DNA of 64,000 bases, taken from contig NZ_LMSA01000001.1 in NCBI RefSeq assembly GCF_001427985.1, positions 821,164-885,163 on the forward strand. Reading direction: 5' to 3'. Position numbers and translations under genes: made by a program. Positions 26,681-36,541 of this stretch are shown here, piece by piece. The first letter of the stretch is position 1; every line of letters begins with the position of its first letter. Under the pieces are notes generated by a model. The model worked only from the letters and a program-made list of their open reading frames with translations, made no database searches and was not told where the DNA came from. Source of the stretch: Knoellia sp. Soil729. GTDB taxonomy: Bacteria; Actinomycetota; Actinomycetes; Actinomycetales; Dermatophilaceae.

Positions 26681-28171
26681 TCAGGCCTCGCCTTCGTCGG
26701 ACCCGGTCGCCGGATCCGCGCTTTTTTCCGTATGCCGGGTGCCCGCCCGGGTGGCCGCCTGGGCTGCCGCGGCCGTCGCCGTTCCGGCGCGGGCCCGGGC
26801 GACCCACCCGTCGACGTTCTTCTGGCGGCCGCGGGCCACCGCGATCTGGCCCGGCTCGACGTCCCCGGTGAGGGCGCTGCCCGCCGCGACATAGGCGCCG
26901 TCCGCGACGTCGACGGGCGCGATGAGCACCGAGTCGGAGCCGACGAACGAGTTCTTGCCGATGGTCGTGTGGTGCTTGGTGACGCCGTCGTAGTTGGCGA
27001 AGATCGTGCCTGCCCCGATGTTGGCGCCGTCGCCGATCGTGGCGTCGCCGGCGTAGGTGAGGTGCGGGACCTTGGCGCCGTCGCCGATCCTGGCGTTCTT
27101 GGTCTCGACGAAGCCGCCGATCTTGCCCTTGGTGCCCAGGATCGTGCCGGGGCGCAGGTAGGAGAACGGGCCGACGGTGGCCTGGGCGCCGATCGTGGCG
27201 AGGTTGGCCTCGGTGCGCTTGACCTCGGCGCCCTCACCCACCTCGGTGTCGGTGAGCGTGGTGTCGGGTCCGATGCGGGCGTCGGCGCCGATCGAGGTCG
27301 CTCCGAGGATCTGCGTGTTCGGCAGGATCGTCGCGTCGCGGCCGATGGTGACGTCGGCGTCGATCCACGTGGTGGCGGGGTCGACGATGGTCACGCCCTC
27401 GCGCATCCACCGCTCGTTGTTGCGCCTGTTGAGCTCGCGGCCCAGCGTCGCGAGCTGGACGCGGTCGTTGACGCCCTCGGTCTGCCACAGGTCGTCGATG
27501 ACGTGGGCGCTCACGCCCTTGCCACCCTCTCGGGCGATGCGGAGCACGTCGGTGAGGTACTTCTCGCCCTGGGCGTTGTCCGTGCCGACCTGGCCGAGGG
27601 CCTCACGCAGCACGGCGACGTCGAAGGCGTAGATGCCCGAGTTGATCTCGGTGATCGCGCGCTGCTCGTCGGTGGCGTCCTTCTGCTCGACGATGCCGGC
27701 GACGCTGCCGTCGGTGTCGCGCACGATGCGGCCGTAGCCCTGCGGGTTGTCCAGATGCGCGGTGATCACGGTGGCGGCGCTGCCCGACTCGTCGTGGCGC
27801 GCGACCAGCTCGACGAGCGTGTCGCCCGTGAGCAGCGGCACGTCGCCGTAGGTCACGAGGACGGTCCCGGTGAGGTCGCGCGGCAGCGCGTCGAGGGCGC
27901 ACTCGGTCGCGCGACCGGTGCCCTTGACCTCGTCCTGGTCGGCGATCGTCGCCGTGGCGTCGACCTGCGCGATGTGCGCGGCGACGAGGTCGCGCTCGTG
28001 GCGCACGACGACCGCGAGGTGCTCGGGGTCCGTGGCGCGGGCCGCGGCCATGGCGTGTCCGACGAGGCTGCGACCCCCGATCCGGTGCAGCACCTTGGGG
28101 GTGGCCGACTTCATCCGGGTTCCCTCACCTGCGGCGAGGATGATGACAGCGGTGGGCCGAGCAGTGGTCAC
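26681..28171 (-). CDS. glmU: Bifunctional GlcNAc-1-phosphate uridyltransferase / glucosamine-1-phosphate acetyltransferase
   Basis: 496 residues. It makes UDP-GlcNAc for cell wall and polysaccharides. The N-terminal pyrophosphorylase domain (about 1-235) has LAAGEGTRMKS; the C-terminal left-handed beta-helix (about 255-455) has repeated hexapeptides (IGADARIGPDT, IGDGANIGAGTIFANYDGVTKHHT). The C-terminal 40 residues are Ala-rich and outside the conserved fold. The GTG at 28171 follows GGGAG. TACAGT at 28210-28215 on the minus strand is a fair -10 giving a leader of about 30 bases. Confidence 0.97.
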   Translation of the reverse strand: MTTARPTAVIILAAGEGTRMKSATPKVLHRIGGRSLVGHAMAAARATDPEHLAVVVRHERDLVAAHIAQVDATATIADQDEVKGTGRATECALDALPRDLTGTVLVTYGDVPLLTGDTLVELVARHDESGSAATVITAHLDNPQGYGRIVRDTDGSVAGIVEQKDATDEQRAITEINSGIYAFDVAVLREALGQVGTDNAQGEKYLTDVLRIAREGGKGVSAHVIDDLWQTEGVNDRVQLATLGRELNRRNNERWMREGVTIVDPATTWIDADVTIGRDATILPNTQILGATSIGADARIGPDTTLTDTEVGEGAEVKRTEANLATIGAQATVGPFSYLRPGTILGTKGKIGGFVETKNARIGDGAKVPHLTYAGDATIGDGANIGAGTIFANYDGVTKHHTTIGKNSFVGSDSVLIAPVDVADGAYVAAGSALTGDVEPGQIAVARGRQKNVDGWVARARAGTATAAAAQAATRAGTRHTEKSADPATGSDEGEA

Positions 28172-28409
28172 GAGTGGGACTCCCGGGGTTCGCGGCGGCG
28201 TACCGCGCCACTGTACCGACGACGAGCCGGTATGCCGTCCTCGCCCGTTGTCGGTGCACGCTGGGAGGCGGCGCGCCCGTCCTGCCGCGCCACGTCGAGC
28301 TGCGACTCGAGGAGGTGGCGAGAAACCGCGAGGTCCTGTGCGGCCGCTACACGGTCGTGCGCTGAACGCGCAGGCGTGGGCCCGGGCCTGACGTCGCCAG
28401 AGCCGCGAG
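28172..28409. other. Intergenic region between glmU and tRNA-Gln, no gene seen
   Basis: 238 bases. It holds the likely glmU promoter on the minus strand and one GTATGCCG octamer (28230). A 63-codon plus-strand frame (28174-28365) has no ribosome site, family resemblance or conserved motif that I recognise and is not annotated. Confidence 0.6.
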
Positions 28410-28488
28410 CTCCCCGGGTAGGAGTCGAACCTACGTCGCTAGTCCTGATTCAAAGTCAGGCGGGCCCTGCCGGCAGACCAACCGGGGA
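28410..28488 (-). tRNA. tRNA-Gln (anticodon TTG)
   Basis: On the minus strand, TCCCCGG (28482-28488) pairs with CCGGGGA (28411-28417). The anticodon arm CCTGA-CTTTGAA-TCAGG gives anticodon TTG. The T arm is GTAGG-TTCGACT-CCTAC. CCA is not encoded. The stretch between the anticodon and T stems is about 9 nt, longer than the usual 4-5. The position beside glmU and a TetR gene matches the Gln tRNA in the same place in mycobacteria. Confidence 0.9.
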
Positions 28489-28591
28489 ACGATGCGCGAG
28501 GCGAGCACGCGGCATACGACGCACAGGGTAGTTGACCCGTGCGCGCCCGCACGCACGGTCCGGTCGGCGACGTCTGCACCCCCAAGGCACA

Positions 28592-29245
28592 ATGGCGCAG
28601 GTGAGTCGAGACGAGGCCGTGACCAAGGCGCGCACTCCGCGGGGGCGGATGACGGGCGCGCAACGGCGCGAGCAGCTCATCGGCATCGGGCGCCAGCAGT
28701 TCGCCAAGCGGGGCTACGAGGCCACGACGGTCGAGGAGATCGCCAGTGCTGCGGCGGTGTCCAAGCCCGTGGTCTACGAGCACTTCGGCGGCAAGGAAGG
28801 CCTGTATGCCGTCGTCGTCGACCGTGAGATCCAGTCTCTGCTCGGGGCGATCGCGGGGGCGCTGAGCTCCGGCGGCGGGTCGAGGGCCCTGCTCGAGCGG
28901 GCCGCAACCGCACTACTGGACTACATCGAGGGGTCGACCGACGGGTTCCGCATCCTCGTGCGCGACTCACCGCCCGGTCAGCAGACCGGCAACTTCGCCT
29001 CGCTCATGTCCGACGTCGCCTCGCAGGTCGAGCACCTGCTCGCGGCGCAGTTCACCTCACGCGAGCTCGACCCGAAGCAGGCGCCGATGTATGCGCAGAT
29101 GCTCGTGGGCATGGTGGCGCTGACCGGCCAGTGGTGGCTCGAGAACCCCAAGGCCAAGAAGCGCGACGTCGCCGCCGCCCTGGTCAACCTGGCGTGGAAC
29201 GGCCTCACCGGCCTCGAGGCCAAGCCGCAGATCACCCACGTCTGA
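28592..29245 (+). CDS. TetR-family transcriptional regulator
   Basis: About 217 residues from the ATG at 28592; a GTG at 28601 is also possible. N-terminal helix-turn-helix: RREQLIGIGRQQFAKRGYEATTVEEIASAAAVSKPVVYEHFGGKEGLY, spread over residues about 24-72. The C-terminal ligand/dimer domain is all-helical and ends with ALVNLAWNGLTGL. The place next to glmU and tRNA-Gln corresponds to the TetR gene Rv1019 of M. tuberculosis. No operator was identified. The ligand is unknown. Confidence 0.9.
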   Translation: MAQVSRDEAVTKARTPRGRMTGAQRREQLIGIGRQQFAKRGYEATTVEEIASAAAVSKPVVYEHFGGKEGLYAVVVDREIQSLLGAIAGALSSGGGSRALLERAATALLDYIEGSTDGFRILVRDSPPGQQTGNFASLMSDVASQVEHLLAAQFTSRELDPKQAPMYAQMLVGMVALTGQWWLENPKAKKRDVAAALVNLAWNGLTGLEAKPQITHV

Positions 29246-29275
29246 CGCGCTGCCAGGGCTGAGGGCCGGCGGGAG

Positions 29276-29662
29276 TCAGACGTAGAAGTCGGCCTTGCGG
29301 CTCGGCACCTGCTGGAACTCGACCCGGTTGCCCACGGGGTCGGTCGTGTGGAAGCGGCGCACGCCGGGGATGGAGTTGTCCCACAGGACCACGGCGCCGA
29401 CGCCCGCGATGGCTGCGGCGAGCCCGTCGACGTTGTCGGTGGCCAGGCACGGGTGCGCCTTGAGGGCGGGCAGGAAGCCCTCCTCGACGCCGCAGTGCAG
29501 CTGCTGGTCACCGGCGGCGAACCACACCCCGCCGCGCGCTGCGAGGACCGGCGGCTTGGGGATCTCGGCCATCCCGCAGACGACTCCGTAGAAGTGGCGG
29601 AGCAGGTCCTCCGAGCCTGCGGGGCAGGCGATCTGCACGTGATGGAGCCCGATGATGGTCAT
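29276..29662 (-). CDS. VOC (glyoxalase/bleomycin-resistance) family protein
   Basis: 128 residues, one VOC module of two beta-alpha-beta-beta-beta repeats. GLHHVQIACP opens the fold with the first metal-type His; HCGVEEG and GNRVEFQQ mark later strands with the typical metal-site Glu. Substrate unknown. The start ATG overlaps the stop of the methyltransferase gene (ATGA at 29659-29662), so the two are translationally coupled and probably controlled by the divergent MarR regulator. Confidence 0.88.
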   Translation of the reverse strand: MTIIGLHHVQIACPAGSEDLLRHFYGVVCGMAEIPKPPVLAARGGVWFAAGDQQLHCGVEEGFLPALKAHPCLATDNVDGLAAAIAGVGAVVLWDNSIPGVRRFHTTDPVGNRVEFQQVPSRKADFYV

Positions 29663-30495
29663 GAGGCATCCTCCTGCGATGACGGGGTCTCGTCCTTGCG
29701 GGCGACCGCGAAGACGCGACGGAACGGGAACAGGACACCGACCTCGCTGCGCGGATAGGCCTCACGCAGCGCTGCGGCATACGGCTCGAGGAACGCCTCG
29801 CGCTCCTCGCCTTCGAGAAGGATGTCGAGGACCGGGCGCAGGCCGGTGGCGCTCACCCAGTCGAGCACGGGGTCCGGCGAGCTGCCCTCGGGGTCGAGCA
29901 CGTGCGCATAGACCGTCTCCCACGCATCCACCGTCGCGCCGAGGCGGCTGAGGAAGGTGAGGTAGGTCTTGGGCTCCCCCACGGCCGGCAGGTCCAGGGC
30001 GGCCAGGAGCTCGTTGGCCCGGGCGTGGCCCGCGGCCGTCTCCCGCATGAGGGCGTGGCTCGGGGCGTCGAAGTTGTTGGGGACCTGCAGGGCGAGCCAC
30101 CCACCGGGCGCCAGTGCCTCGACCCAGACCGGCAGGAGGTCGAGGTGTCCGGGCACCCACTGCAGGGTCGAGTTCGTGATGATGACGTCGGGCGCCTGGC
30201 CCAGGGAGGCGGGGTCCCAGTCCCGGAGGTCCGCCTGGACCCACTCGACCCGGCTCTGCGTGTCCATCGCCCGGGCCGCCTCGAGCATCGACTCGGCGTC
30301 GTCGATGCCGACCACCCGCGCGTCCGGCCAGAGCTGCGCCAGCATGAGGGTCGCCGGTCCGTTGCCGCAGCCGAGGTCGACGACGAGCTCCGGGTCGTCA
30401 CAGCGCACCTGCGCGACGAGGTCGGCGAAGGGCCGGCTGCGCTGCTCGCCGAACCGTGCGTATGCCGTGGGGTCCCAGCTCGGCTGTTCGCGCAT
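29659..30495 (-). CDS. tam: Trans-aconitate 2-methyltransferase-like SAM methyltransferase
   Basis: 278 residues. Class I methyltransferase: SAM motif VVDLGCGNGPATLMLAQ (about 38-54), acidic loop GIDDAESML, and NSTLQWVPGHLDLLP. The combination WDPTAYARFGEQRSRPFADLVAQV at the N-terminus (broken across residues 7-30) is typical of Tam, which methyl-esterifies the spontaneously formed inhibitor trans-aconitate. The ATG at 30495 follows GGAGGAG. First gene of a two-gene operon with the VOC protein, divergent from marR with a palindromic operator between. Confidence 0.88.
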   Translation of the reverse strand: MREQPSWDPTAYARFGEQRSRPFADLVAQVRCDDPELVVDLGCGNGPATLMLAQLWPDARVVGIDDAESMLEAARAMDTQSRVEWVQADLRDWDPASLGQAPDVIITNSTLQWVPGHLDLLPVWVEALAPGGWLALQVPNNFDAPSHALMRETAAGHARANELLAALDLPAVGEPKTYLTFLSRLGATVDAWETVYAHVLDPEGSSPDPVLDWVSATGLRPVLDILLEGEEREAFLEPYAAALREAYPRSEVGVLFPFRRVFAVARKDETPSSQEDAS

Positions 30496-30560
30496 CGTTG
30501 CTCCTCCTGCAGGTCTCCGCTGACCTGGCGGCTGGTTCTCCCGAAGACTTCCCCGCACCT

Positions 30561-30578
30561 TATCTTGATGTCAAGATA
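30561..30578. promoter_or_regulatory. MarR-type operator in the tam-marR divergent region
   Basis: Perfect inverted repeat TATCTTGA-TG-TCAAGATA (30561-30578). This spacing and the ATCTTGA half-site are typical of MarR-family binding sites. On the minus strand TTGACA overlaps its edge as a -35-like hexamer for tam; on the plus strand the site sits just upstream of the marR -10 (TACAGT, 30590-30595). Binding would block both promoters. Confidence 0.8.
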
Positions 30579-30589
30579 CTTGACGCGGG

Positions 30590-30595
30590 TACAGT
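30590..30595 (+). promoter_or_regulatory. -10 element of a leaderless marR transcript
   Basis: TACAGT lies 7 bases before the ATG at 30603, so RNA should begin at or next to the start codon. TTGATG (30565-30570, inside the operator) is a possible -35 with a 19-base spacer. Confidence 0.55.
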
Positions 30596-30602
30596 CGCCC
30601 TC

Positions 30603-31100
30603 ATGCCCGAGGATGACGTCGACCGTATCGTCTCAGCTTGGCGACGCGAACGTCCCGAGCTCGACGTCGCGCCCCTCGAGATCCTCAGCCGCGTCTCCCG
30701 CCTCGCACGCCGCCTCGACCTCGCGCGCGGCAAGGCCTTCGCCGAGCACCGGCTCGACGGCTGGGAGTTCGACGTCCTGTCCGCCCTGCGCCGCGCCGGG
30801 GCTCCCTACGAGCTCTCCCCCGGCCAGCTGGTCACCGAGACCCTCGTGACCAGCGGCACCATGACCAACCGCGTCGACCGGCTCCTGGCGCGTGGCTTCG
30901 TCGAGCGCCATCCGGCACCCCGCGACCGCCGTGGCGTCATCGTGCGGCTCACCCCCGCGGGCATGCGGACGGTCGACGCGGCCCTCGACGACCTCCTCGC
31001 CCACGAGCGCGACCTCCTCGCCGAGCTGCCCCACGGCGAGCGCACCTCCCTCGCGGCACACCTGCGCGTCCTCCTCACCCCCTTCGAGGCCCCCGACTGA
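30603..31100 (+). CDS. MarR-family transcriptional regulator
   Basis: 165 residues. All-helical N-terminus followed by a winged helix: LDGWEFDVLSALRRAG, LSPGQLVTETLVTSGTMTNRVDRL (recognition helix), and the wing with the family DxR motif in APRDRRGVIVRLT. The ATG at 30603 is preceded by a -10 at leaderless spacing, not by a ribosome site. It is divergent from tam-VOC, with a perfect palindrome between, so autoregulation plus control of the methyltransferase operon is likely. The effector is unknown. Confidence 0.93.
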   Translation: MPEDDVDRIVSAWRRERPELDVAPLEILSRVSRLARRLDLARGKAFAEHRLDGWEFDVLSALRRAGAPYELSPGQLVTETLVTSGTMTNRVDRLLARGFVERHPAPRDRRGVIVRLTPAGMRTVDAALDDLLAHERDLLAELPHGERTSLAAHLRVLLTPFEAPD

Positions 31101-31161
31101 TTGCCCGTCTGGCGCCTTCCAGCGAACGTGCGTGTTCCCCGGAACTGGCCAAACGGGCAAT
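31100..31161. terminator. Bidirectional terminator between marR and ABC-F gene
   Basis: ATTGCCCGTcTGGC (31100-31113) pairs with GCCAaACGGGCAAT (31148-31161), one mismatch in 14. The loop of about 34 bases can hold a smaller hairpin. It fills the short gap between two convergent genes. Confidence 0.75.
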
Positions 31162-31179
31162 TCGTCGGGCGAGAACTGG

Positions 31180-33024
31180 TCAGGGCTCAAGGGTGTCTGC
31201 GGCCTCGAGCCACTCGAGCTCGAGGACCTCGCGCTCGTCGACGACCTCGCGCAGCTCCTGGTTGAGCTCGAGCACCTTGGCATGGTCGGCCGCGTGCTCG
31301 GCCATCGCCGCATGGATGCGCTCCTCGCGGGTCGCCAGCTTGGACAGCTGCTTCTCGACGCGGCTCATGACCTTGCGGGCCTCGCGCAGCTCCGCCGGGC
31401 TCGCCGTCGGCCCACCCATAGCCCCTTGCGACTGGGTCGACGGCTGCTCTGGCGACCCTTCGCGCAGACGTTGCGAGGGCGAGGCGGTGACGGTGGGGGT
31501 GACGGTGGCGCGCAACCGCAGGTACTCCTCGACACCGCCGGGCAGCTGGCGCACGTGACCGTCACCGAGCAGGGCGACCTGCTGGTCGGCCACGCGCTCG
31601 AGGAGGTAGCGGTCGTGCGAGACGACCAGCAGCGTGCCGGCCCAGCCGTCGAGGACGTCCTCGAGCGCGGTGAGCGTCTCGATGTCGAGGTCGTTGGTCG
31701 GCTCGTCGAGGAGCAGGACGTTGGGCTCGTCCATGAGGATGCGCAGCACCTGCAGCCGGCGTCGCTCGCCACCGGAGAGGTCCCCCACCCGGGTCTGCTG
31801 CCGCGGCCCGGGGAAGCCCAGACGCTTGGCCAGCGAGGACGCCGTGACCTCCTTGCCGCCGAGCATGGTGACCTTGCGGACCTCCTCCACGGCGTCGATG
31901 ACCCGGCTGCCGCTGAGCCGGTCGAGCTCGCGCACGTCCTGGGTGAGGTGCCCGATGCGGACGGTGAGGCCCTCCTTGCGCTTGCCGGCGGTCAGCGGGA
32001 TCTCGCCGGCCAGGGCCCGCAGCAGCGTCGACTTGCCGGAGCCGTTGACGCCGACGATGCCGATGCGGGCTCCCGGAGCGAGGTGCCACGTGATGCGCTC
32101 GAGCAGGGTGCGGTCGCCGACCGAGACCGAGGCGTCGAGGAGGTCGATGACGTCCTTGCCGAGGCGGCTCGTCGCGAACGCCATGAGCTCGACGTCGTTG
32201 CGCGGCGCCGGCTCGTCCTCGATGAGGGCGTTGGCGGCGTCGATGCGGAACTTGGGCTTGGACGTGCGCGCCGGCGGCCCGCGACGCAGCCACGCGAGCT
32301 CCTTGCGCAGCAGGTTGCTGCGGCGTTCGGCGGTGACCTTGGCCATCCGCTCGCGCTCGGCCTTGGCCAGGACGTAGGCCGCATAGCCGCCATCGAACCC
32401 GTTGACCTGACCGTCGACGACCTCCCACGTGCGGGTGGCGACGGCGTCGAGGAACCAGCGGTCGTGGGTGATCGCGACGAGGGCGTTGTCGGGCCGGGAG
32501 CGGTAGTTGACGAGGTGGTCGGCCAGCCAGGCGACACCCTCGACGTCGAGGTGGTTGGTCGGCTCGTCGAGAAGCAGGATGTCGGGGTTGTCCACAAGGA
32601 GCGAGGCCAGGGCGAGCCGGCGCCGCTCGCCGCCCGACTTGCCCCCCACGGTCGACTCGAGGCCGCCGAGCGCGGGGGCGTCGATCCCGCCGAGCAGGCC
32701 GGTGAGGACGTCGCGGATGCGCGAGTCCCCCGCCCAGACGTACTCCTCGAGGTCGCCCAGCACGACCTCGTGCACGGTTGCCGACGGGTCGAGCGTGTCG
32801 TCCTGCGTCAGGACACCGACCGTGCCGCCGCCGAGACGAGCCACTCGGCCGCTGTCGACCGACCGCTCACCGGCAAGCACCCGAAGCAGGGTCGTCTTGC
32901 CGCCACCGTTGCGTCCGACGATGCCGATGCGGTCGCCGCCGGAGACACCCAGCGAGACGCCGTCGAGCACCTGGGCGGTGCCGAGCGCGAGGGCGGCGCG
33001 CTCGACGGAGATGAGGACGGCCAC
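31180..33024 (-). CDS. ABC-F family ATPase (Uup/EttA type)
   Basis: 614 residues, no membrane segments, two ATP-binding cassettes. Cassette 1 has Walker A GRNGGGKTT (about 38), signature KSGGERRRLAL and Walker B LLLDEPTNHLD. Cassette 2 has GVNGSGKST (about 347), LSGGERRRLQV and LLLDEPTNDLD. A linker with basic residues lies between them and a coiled-coil tail (about 545-605) follows. ABC-F proteins act on the ribosome or, for Uup, in other nucleic-acid processes. The GTG start shares one base with the ispE stop (TAGTG), so it is co-transcribed with ispE, an arrangement common in actinobacteria. Confidence 0.95.
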   Translation of the reverse strand: MAVLISVERAALALGTAQVLDGVSLGVSGGDRIGIVGRNGGGKTTLLRVLAGERSVDSGRVARLGGGTVGVLTQDDTLDPSATVHEVVLGDLEEYVWAGDSRIRDVLTGLLGGIDAPALGGLESTVGGKSGGERRRLALASLLVDNPDILLLDEPTNHLDVEGVAWLADHLVNYRSRPDNALVAITHDRWFLDAVATRTWEVVDGQVNGFDGGYAAYVLAKAERERMAKVTAERRSNLLRKELAWLRRGPPARTSKPKFRIDAANALIEDEPAPRNDVELMAFATSRLGKDVIDLLDASVSVGDRTLLERITWHLAPGARIGIVGVNGSGKSTLLRALAGEIPLTAGKRKEGLTVRIGHLTQDVRELDRLSGSRVIDAVEEVRKVTMLGGKEVTASSLAKRLGFPGPRQQTRVGDLSGGERRRLQVLRILMDEPNVLLLDEPTNDLDIETLTALEDVLDGWAGTLLVVSHDRYLLERVADQQVALLGDGHVRQLPGGVEEYLRLRATVTPTVTASPSQRLREGSPEQPSTQSQGAMGGPTASPAELREARKVMSRVEKQLSKLATREERIHAAMAEHAADHAKVLELNQELREVVDEREVLELEWLEAADTLEP

Positions 33025-33962
33025 TAGTCGACCCGGGCCGGGATGACGTGGGCGCCGTGGACCGGCCCGATGGCCTTGCGCACCTCACGTGCAGCACCGG
33101 TGGCGGTCAGGGCGACGGTGAGGTCGATGGCGGACTCGACGTCCTCGACGAGGAAGGCGACCGTGGGCCCGGACCCGGAGACGACGCCACCCAGGGCACC
33201 GAACTCCATGCCACTGGCGAGGAGCTCGCCGAGCTCGGGACGCAGCGAGATCGCGGCGTCCTGCAGGTCGTTGTTGAGCTGCGGGGCGAGGATGTGCGGG
33301 TCACCGGAGCGCAGGGCGCTCATGAGCTCCGAGTTCGGCTCCGGTTGGACGCCGGCCGATGTCGCGGTGCCGCGCAGCCGGTCGCACTCGGCATAGACCT
33401 CGGGCGTGGACAGTCCGATGTCGCTGATGGCGAACACCCAGTGGTAGCTGCCGCGGGCCAGAACCGGCGCGAGTCGCTCCCCCCGCCCACTGCCCACGGC
33501 AGTGCCACCACGGATGAGGAACGGCACGTCCGAACCGAGCTCCGCGGCATACTCCTCCAGCTCCTCGGTCGACAGACCGAGCGACCAGAGCCGGTCGCAG
33601 GCCACGAGCGCTCCCGCCGCGTCGGCCGACCCGCCCGCCATGCCGCCGGCGACGGGGATCGACTTCGCGACGGAGACGTGCACGGGGGTGTCCACTCCGG
33701 CCTCGGCGGCGAGCAGCCGGGCAGCGCGCAGAGCGAGGTTGCTCGAGTCCATGGGGACGATGTCCGAGTAGGGCCCGGTCACCGAGCAGCTCCAGTCCTC
33801 GTCGAGGGCGACGGTGACGTCGTCGTGGAGGTTCACGGCCTGGTAGACCGTCGAGAGCGAGTGGAAGCCGTCGTCGCGCACGGGTCCGACGAGGAGCTCG
33901 AGGTTGACCTTGGCGGGGACGCGCACCGTGACGGGGGTGGGGTCCGAGTGGGCCGAGGTCAT
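33024..33962 (-). CDS. ispE: 4-diphosphocytidyl-2-C-methyl-D-erythritol kinase
   Basis: 312 residues, GHMP kinase of the MEP isoprenoid pathway (phosphorylates CDP-ME at C2). Substrate motif VRVPAKVNLELLVGP, ATP loop PVAGGMAGGSADAAG (about 100-114), and C-terminal VVSGSGPTVAFLV. The ATG at 33962 is preceded at leaderless spacing by TAGGGT, so ispE probably has its own promoter. The ABC-F gene follows with a one-base overlap. Confidence 0.96.
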   Translation of the reverse strand: MTSAHSDPTPVTVRVPAKVNLELLVGPVRDDGFHSLSTVYQAVNLHDDVTVALDEDWSCSVTGPYSDIVPMDSSNLALRAARLLAAEAGVDTPVHVSVAKSIPVAGGMAGGSADAAGALVACDRLWSLGLSTEELEEYAAELGSDVPFLIRGGTAVGSGRGERLAPVLARGSYHWVFAISDIGLSTPEVYAECDRLRGTATSAGVQPEPNSELMSALRSGDPHILAPQLNNDLQDAAISLRPELGELLASGMEFGALGGVVSGSGPTVAFLVEDVESAIDLTVALTATGAAREVRKAIGPVHGAHVIPARVD

Positions 33963-33968
33963 GTCGCC

Positions 33969-33974
33969 ACCCTA
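33969..33974 (-). promoter_or_regulatory. -10 element of leaderless ispE
   Basis: Minus-strand TAGGGT followed by GGCGAC and then the ATG of ispE, a 6-base gap. No ribosome site is present. The same arrangement is seen before rsmA. Confidence 0.6.
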
Positions 33975-34106
33975 GTCATGGCCGGGTCGCCGACTGACAT
34001 CCGCGCCCTGAGCATCGCCGTCCCACCTTCCCCGCCTGAAGTGGGTTTCTCTCACCTCGCGGCACCGCCGCGATGACGCGAAGTGAGAACTTCCCCGGCG
34101 AAGTGC

Positions 34107-34964
34107 TCAGCCAGCAGCGCGGTGGGCGCTCGCGATCGCGGCGAACTGGGAGACGTCGAGCTGCTCCCCCCGGGTGCGCGGGTCGATCCCGGCGGCGATG
34201 AGCGCCGCCTCGGCCTTCTGCGCGGACCCGGCCCACGACGCCAGCGCGGCGCGAAGAGTCTTGCGGCGCTGCGCGAAGGCAGCATCGATGCACGCGAACA
34301 CCTCGGCGCGGGTCGCGTCCGTCTGCGGCGGCTTCCGGCGGACGAGCTTGACCAGTCCGGAGTCGACGTTGGGCACGGGCCAGAACACCGACCGGCTGAC
34401 GTTGCCGGCGAGGGTGACGTCGGCATACCAGGCCGCCTTGACGCTCGGCACGCCATAGGTCTTCGAGCCCGGCCTGGCGGCGAGCCGCTCGGCGACCTCA
34501 AGCTGCACCATGACGAGGATGCGCTCGATCGTCGGGAAGCGCTCGAGGAAGTTGAGCACGACCGGCACCGAGATGTTGTAGGGCAGGTTGGCGACGAGGG
34601 CGGTGGGTGCGTCACCGGGCAGCTCGTCGATGCGCAGAGCGTCGGCGTGCACCACCGTCAGCCGGTCGGCGAGCTCGGGTGCCACCATCTCGACGGTCCC
34701 CGGCAGCCCGCCCGCCAGGAGCGGGTCGACCTCGACGACGGTGACGTGCTGCGCGACCGGCAGCAGGGCGAGGGTGAGTGAGCCGAGCCCGGGGCCGACC
34801 TCGACGACGACGTCCTCCTCCCCGACACCGGCGACCCGCACGATGCGCTGGACCGTGTTGGCGTCGATGACGAAGTTCTGGCCCCACGTCTTGGTGGGGC
34901 GGATGCCGAAGCGGGCCGCGAGCTCTCGGACCTGCGCGGCCCCGAGCAGCCCTGACGTCGACAT
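34107..34964 (-). CDS. rsmA: 16S rRNA adenine-N6,N6-dimethyltransferase (KsgA)
   Basis: 285 residues. It dimethylates two adenines near the 3' end of 16S rRNA. SAM site [14 protein letters not shown] (about 55-68), catalytic motif [11 protein letters not shown], and PNVDSGLV; the C-terminal helical domain has [13 protein letters not shown]. The ATG at 34964 was chosen over a GTG three codons upstream because TAGGGT stands 7 bases before the ATG, whereas it would run into the GTG. Sits between ispE and rpfB as in mycobacteria. Confidence 0.96.
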   Translation of the reverse strand: MSTSGLLGAAQVRELAARFGIRPTKTWGQNFVIDANTVQRIVRVAGVGEEDVVVEVGPGLGSLTLALLPVAQHVTVVEVDPLLAGGLPGTVEMVAPELADRLTVVHADALRIDELPGDAPTALVANLPYNISVPVVLNFLERFPTIERILVMVQLEVAERLAARPGSKTYGVPSVKAAWYADVTLAGNVSRSVFWPVPNVDSGLVKLVRRKPPQTDATRAEVFACIDAAFAQRRKTLRAALASWAGSAQKAEAALIAAGIDPRTRGEQLDVSQFAAIASAHRAAG

Positions 34965-34971
34965 GGCCGCC

Positions 34972-34977
34972 ACCCTA
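34972..34977 (-). promoter_or_regulatory. -10 element of leaderless rsmA
   Basis: Minus-strand TAGGGT, spacer GGCGGCC, then ATG at 34964. This spacing decides the start codon of rsmA. Confidence 0.6.
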
Positions 34978-35004
34978 TTGCCCCGCTCGAACCGAGCGAT
35001 GCAC

Positions 35005-35044
35005 TGAGGCCGTGCGCCCCACCGAAGTGGGGTGCACGGCCTCA
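35005..35044 (-). terminator. Terminator after rpfB
   Basis: TGAGGCCGTGCGCCCCAC (35005-35022) pairs with 35027-35044; 18 bp with a single G-U pair and a CGAA tetraloop. It begins 16 bases past the rpfB stop and lies before the rsmA promoter. Confidence 0.88.
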
Positions 35045-35060
35045 GAGGTGTCGTGAAGCG

Positions 35061-36541
<1,481 letters not shown>

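Noticed and set aside
28174-28365. Small plus-strand gene between glmU and tRNA-Gln
   Set aside because: No ribosome site, no conserved motif and overlap with the likely glmU promoter.
33963-34106. Repeat or small RNA between ispE and rsmA
   Set aside because: CTTCCCCG and GAAGTG recur twice with imperfect pairing, but the pairing is too weak to call more than an rsmA terminator-like region.
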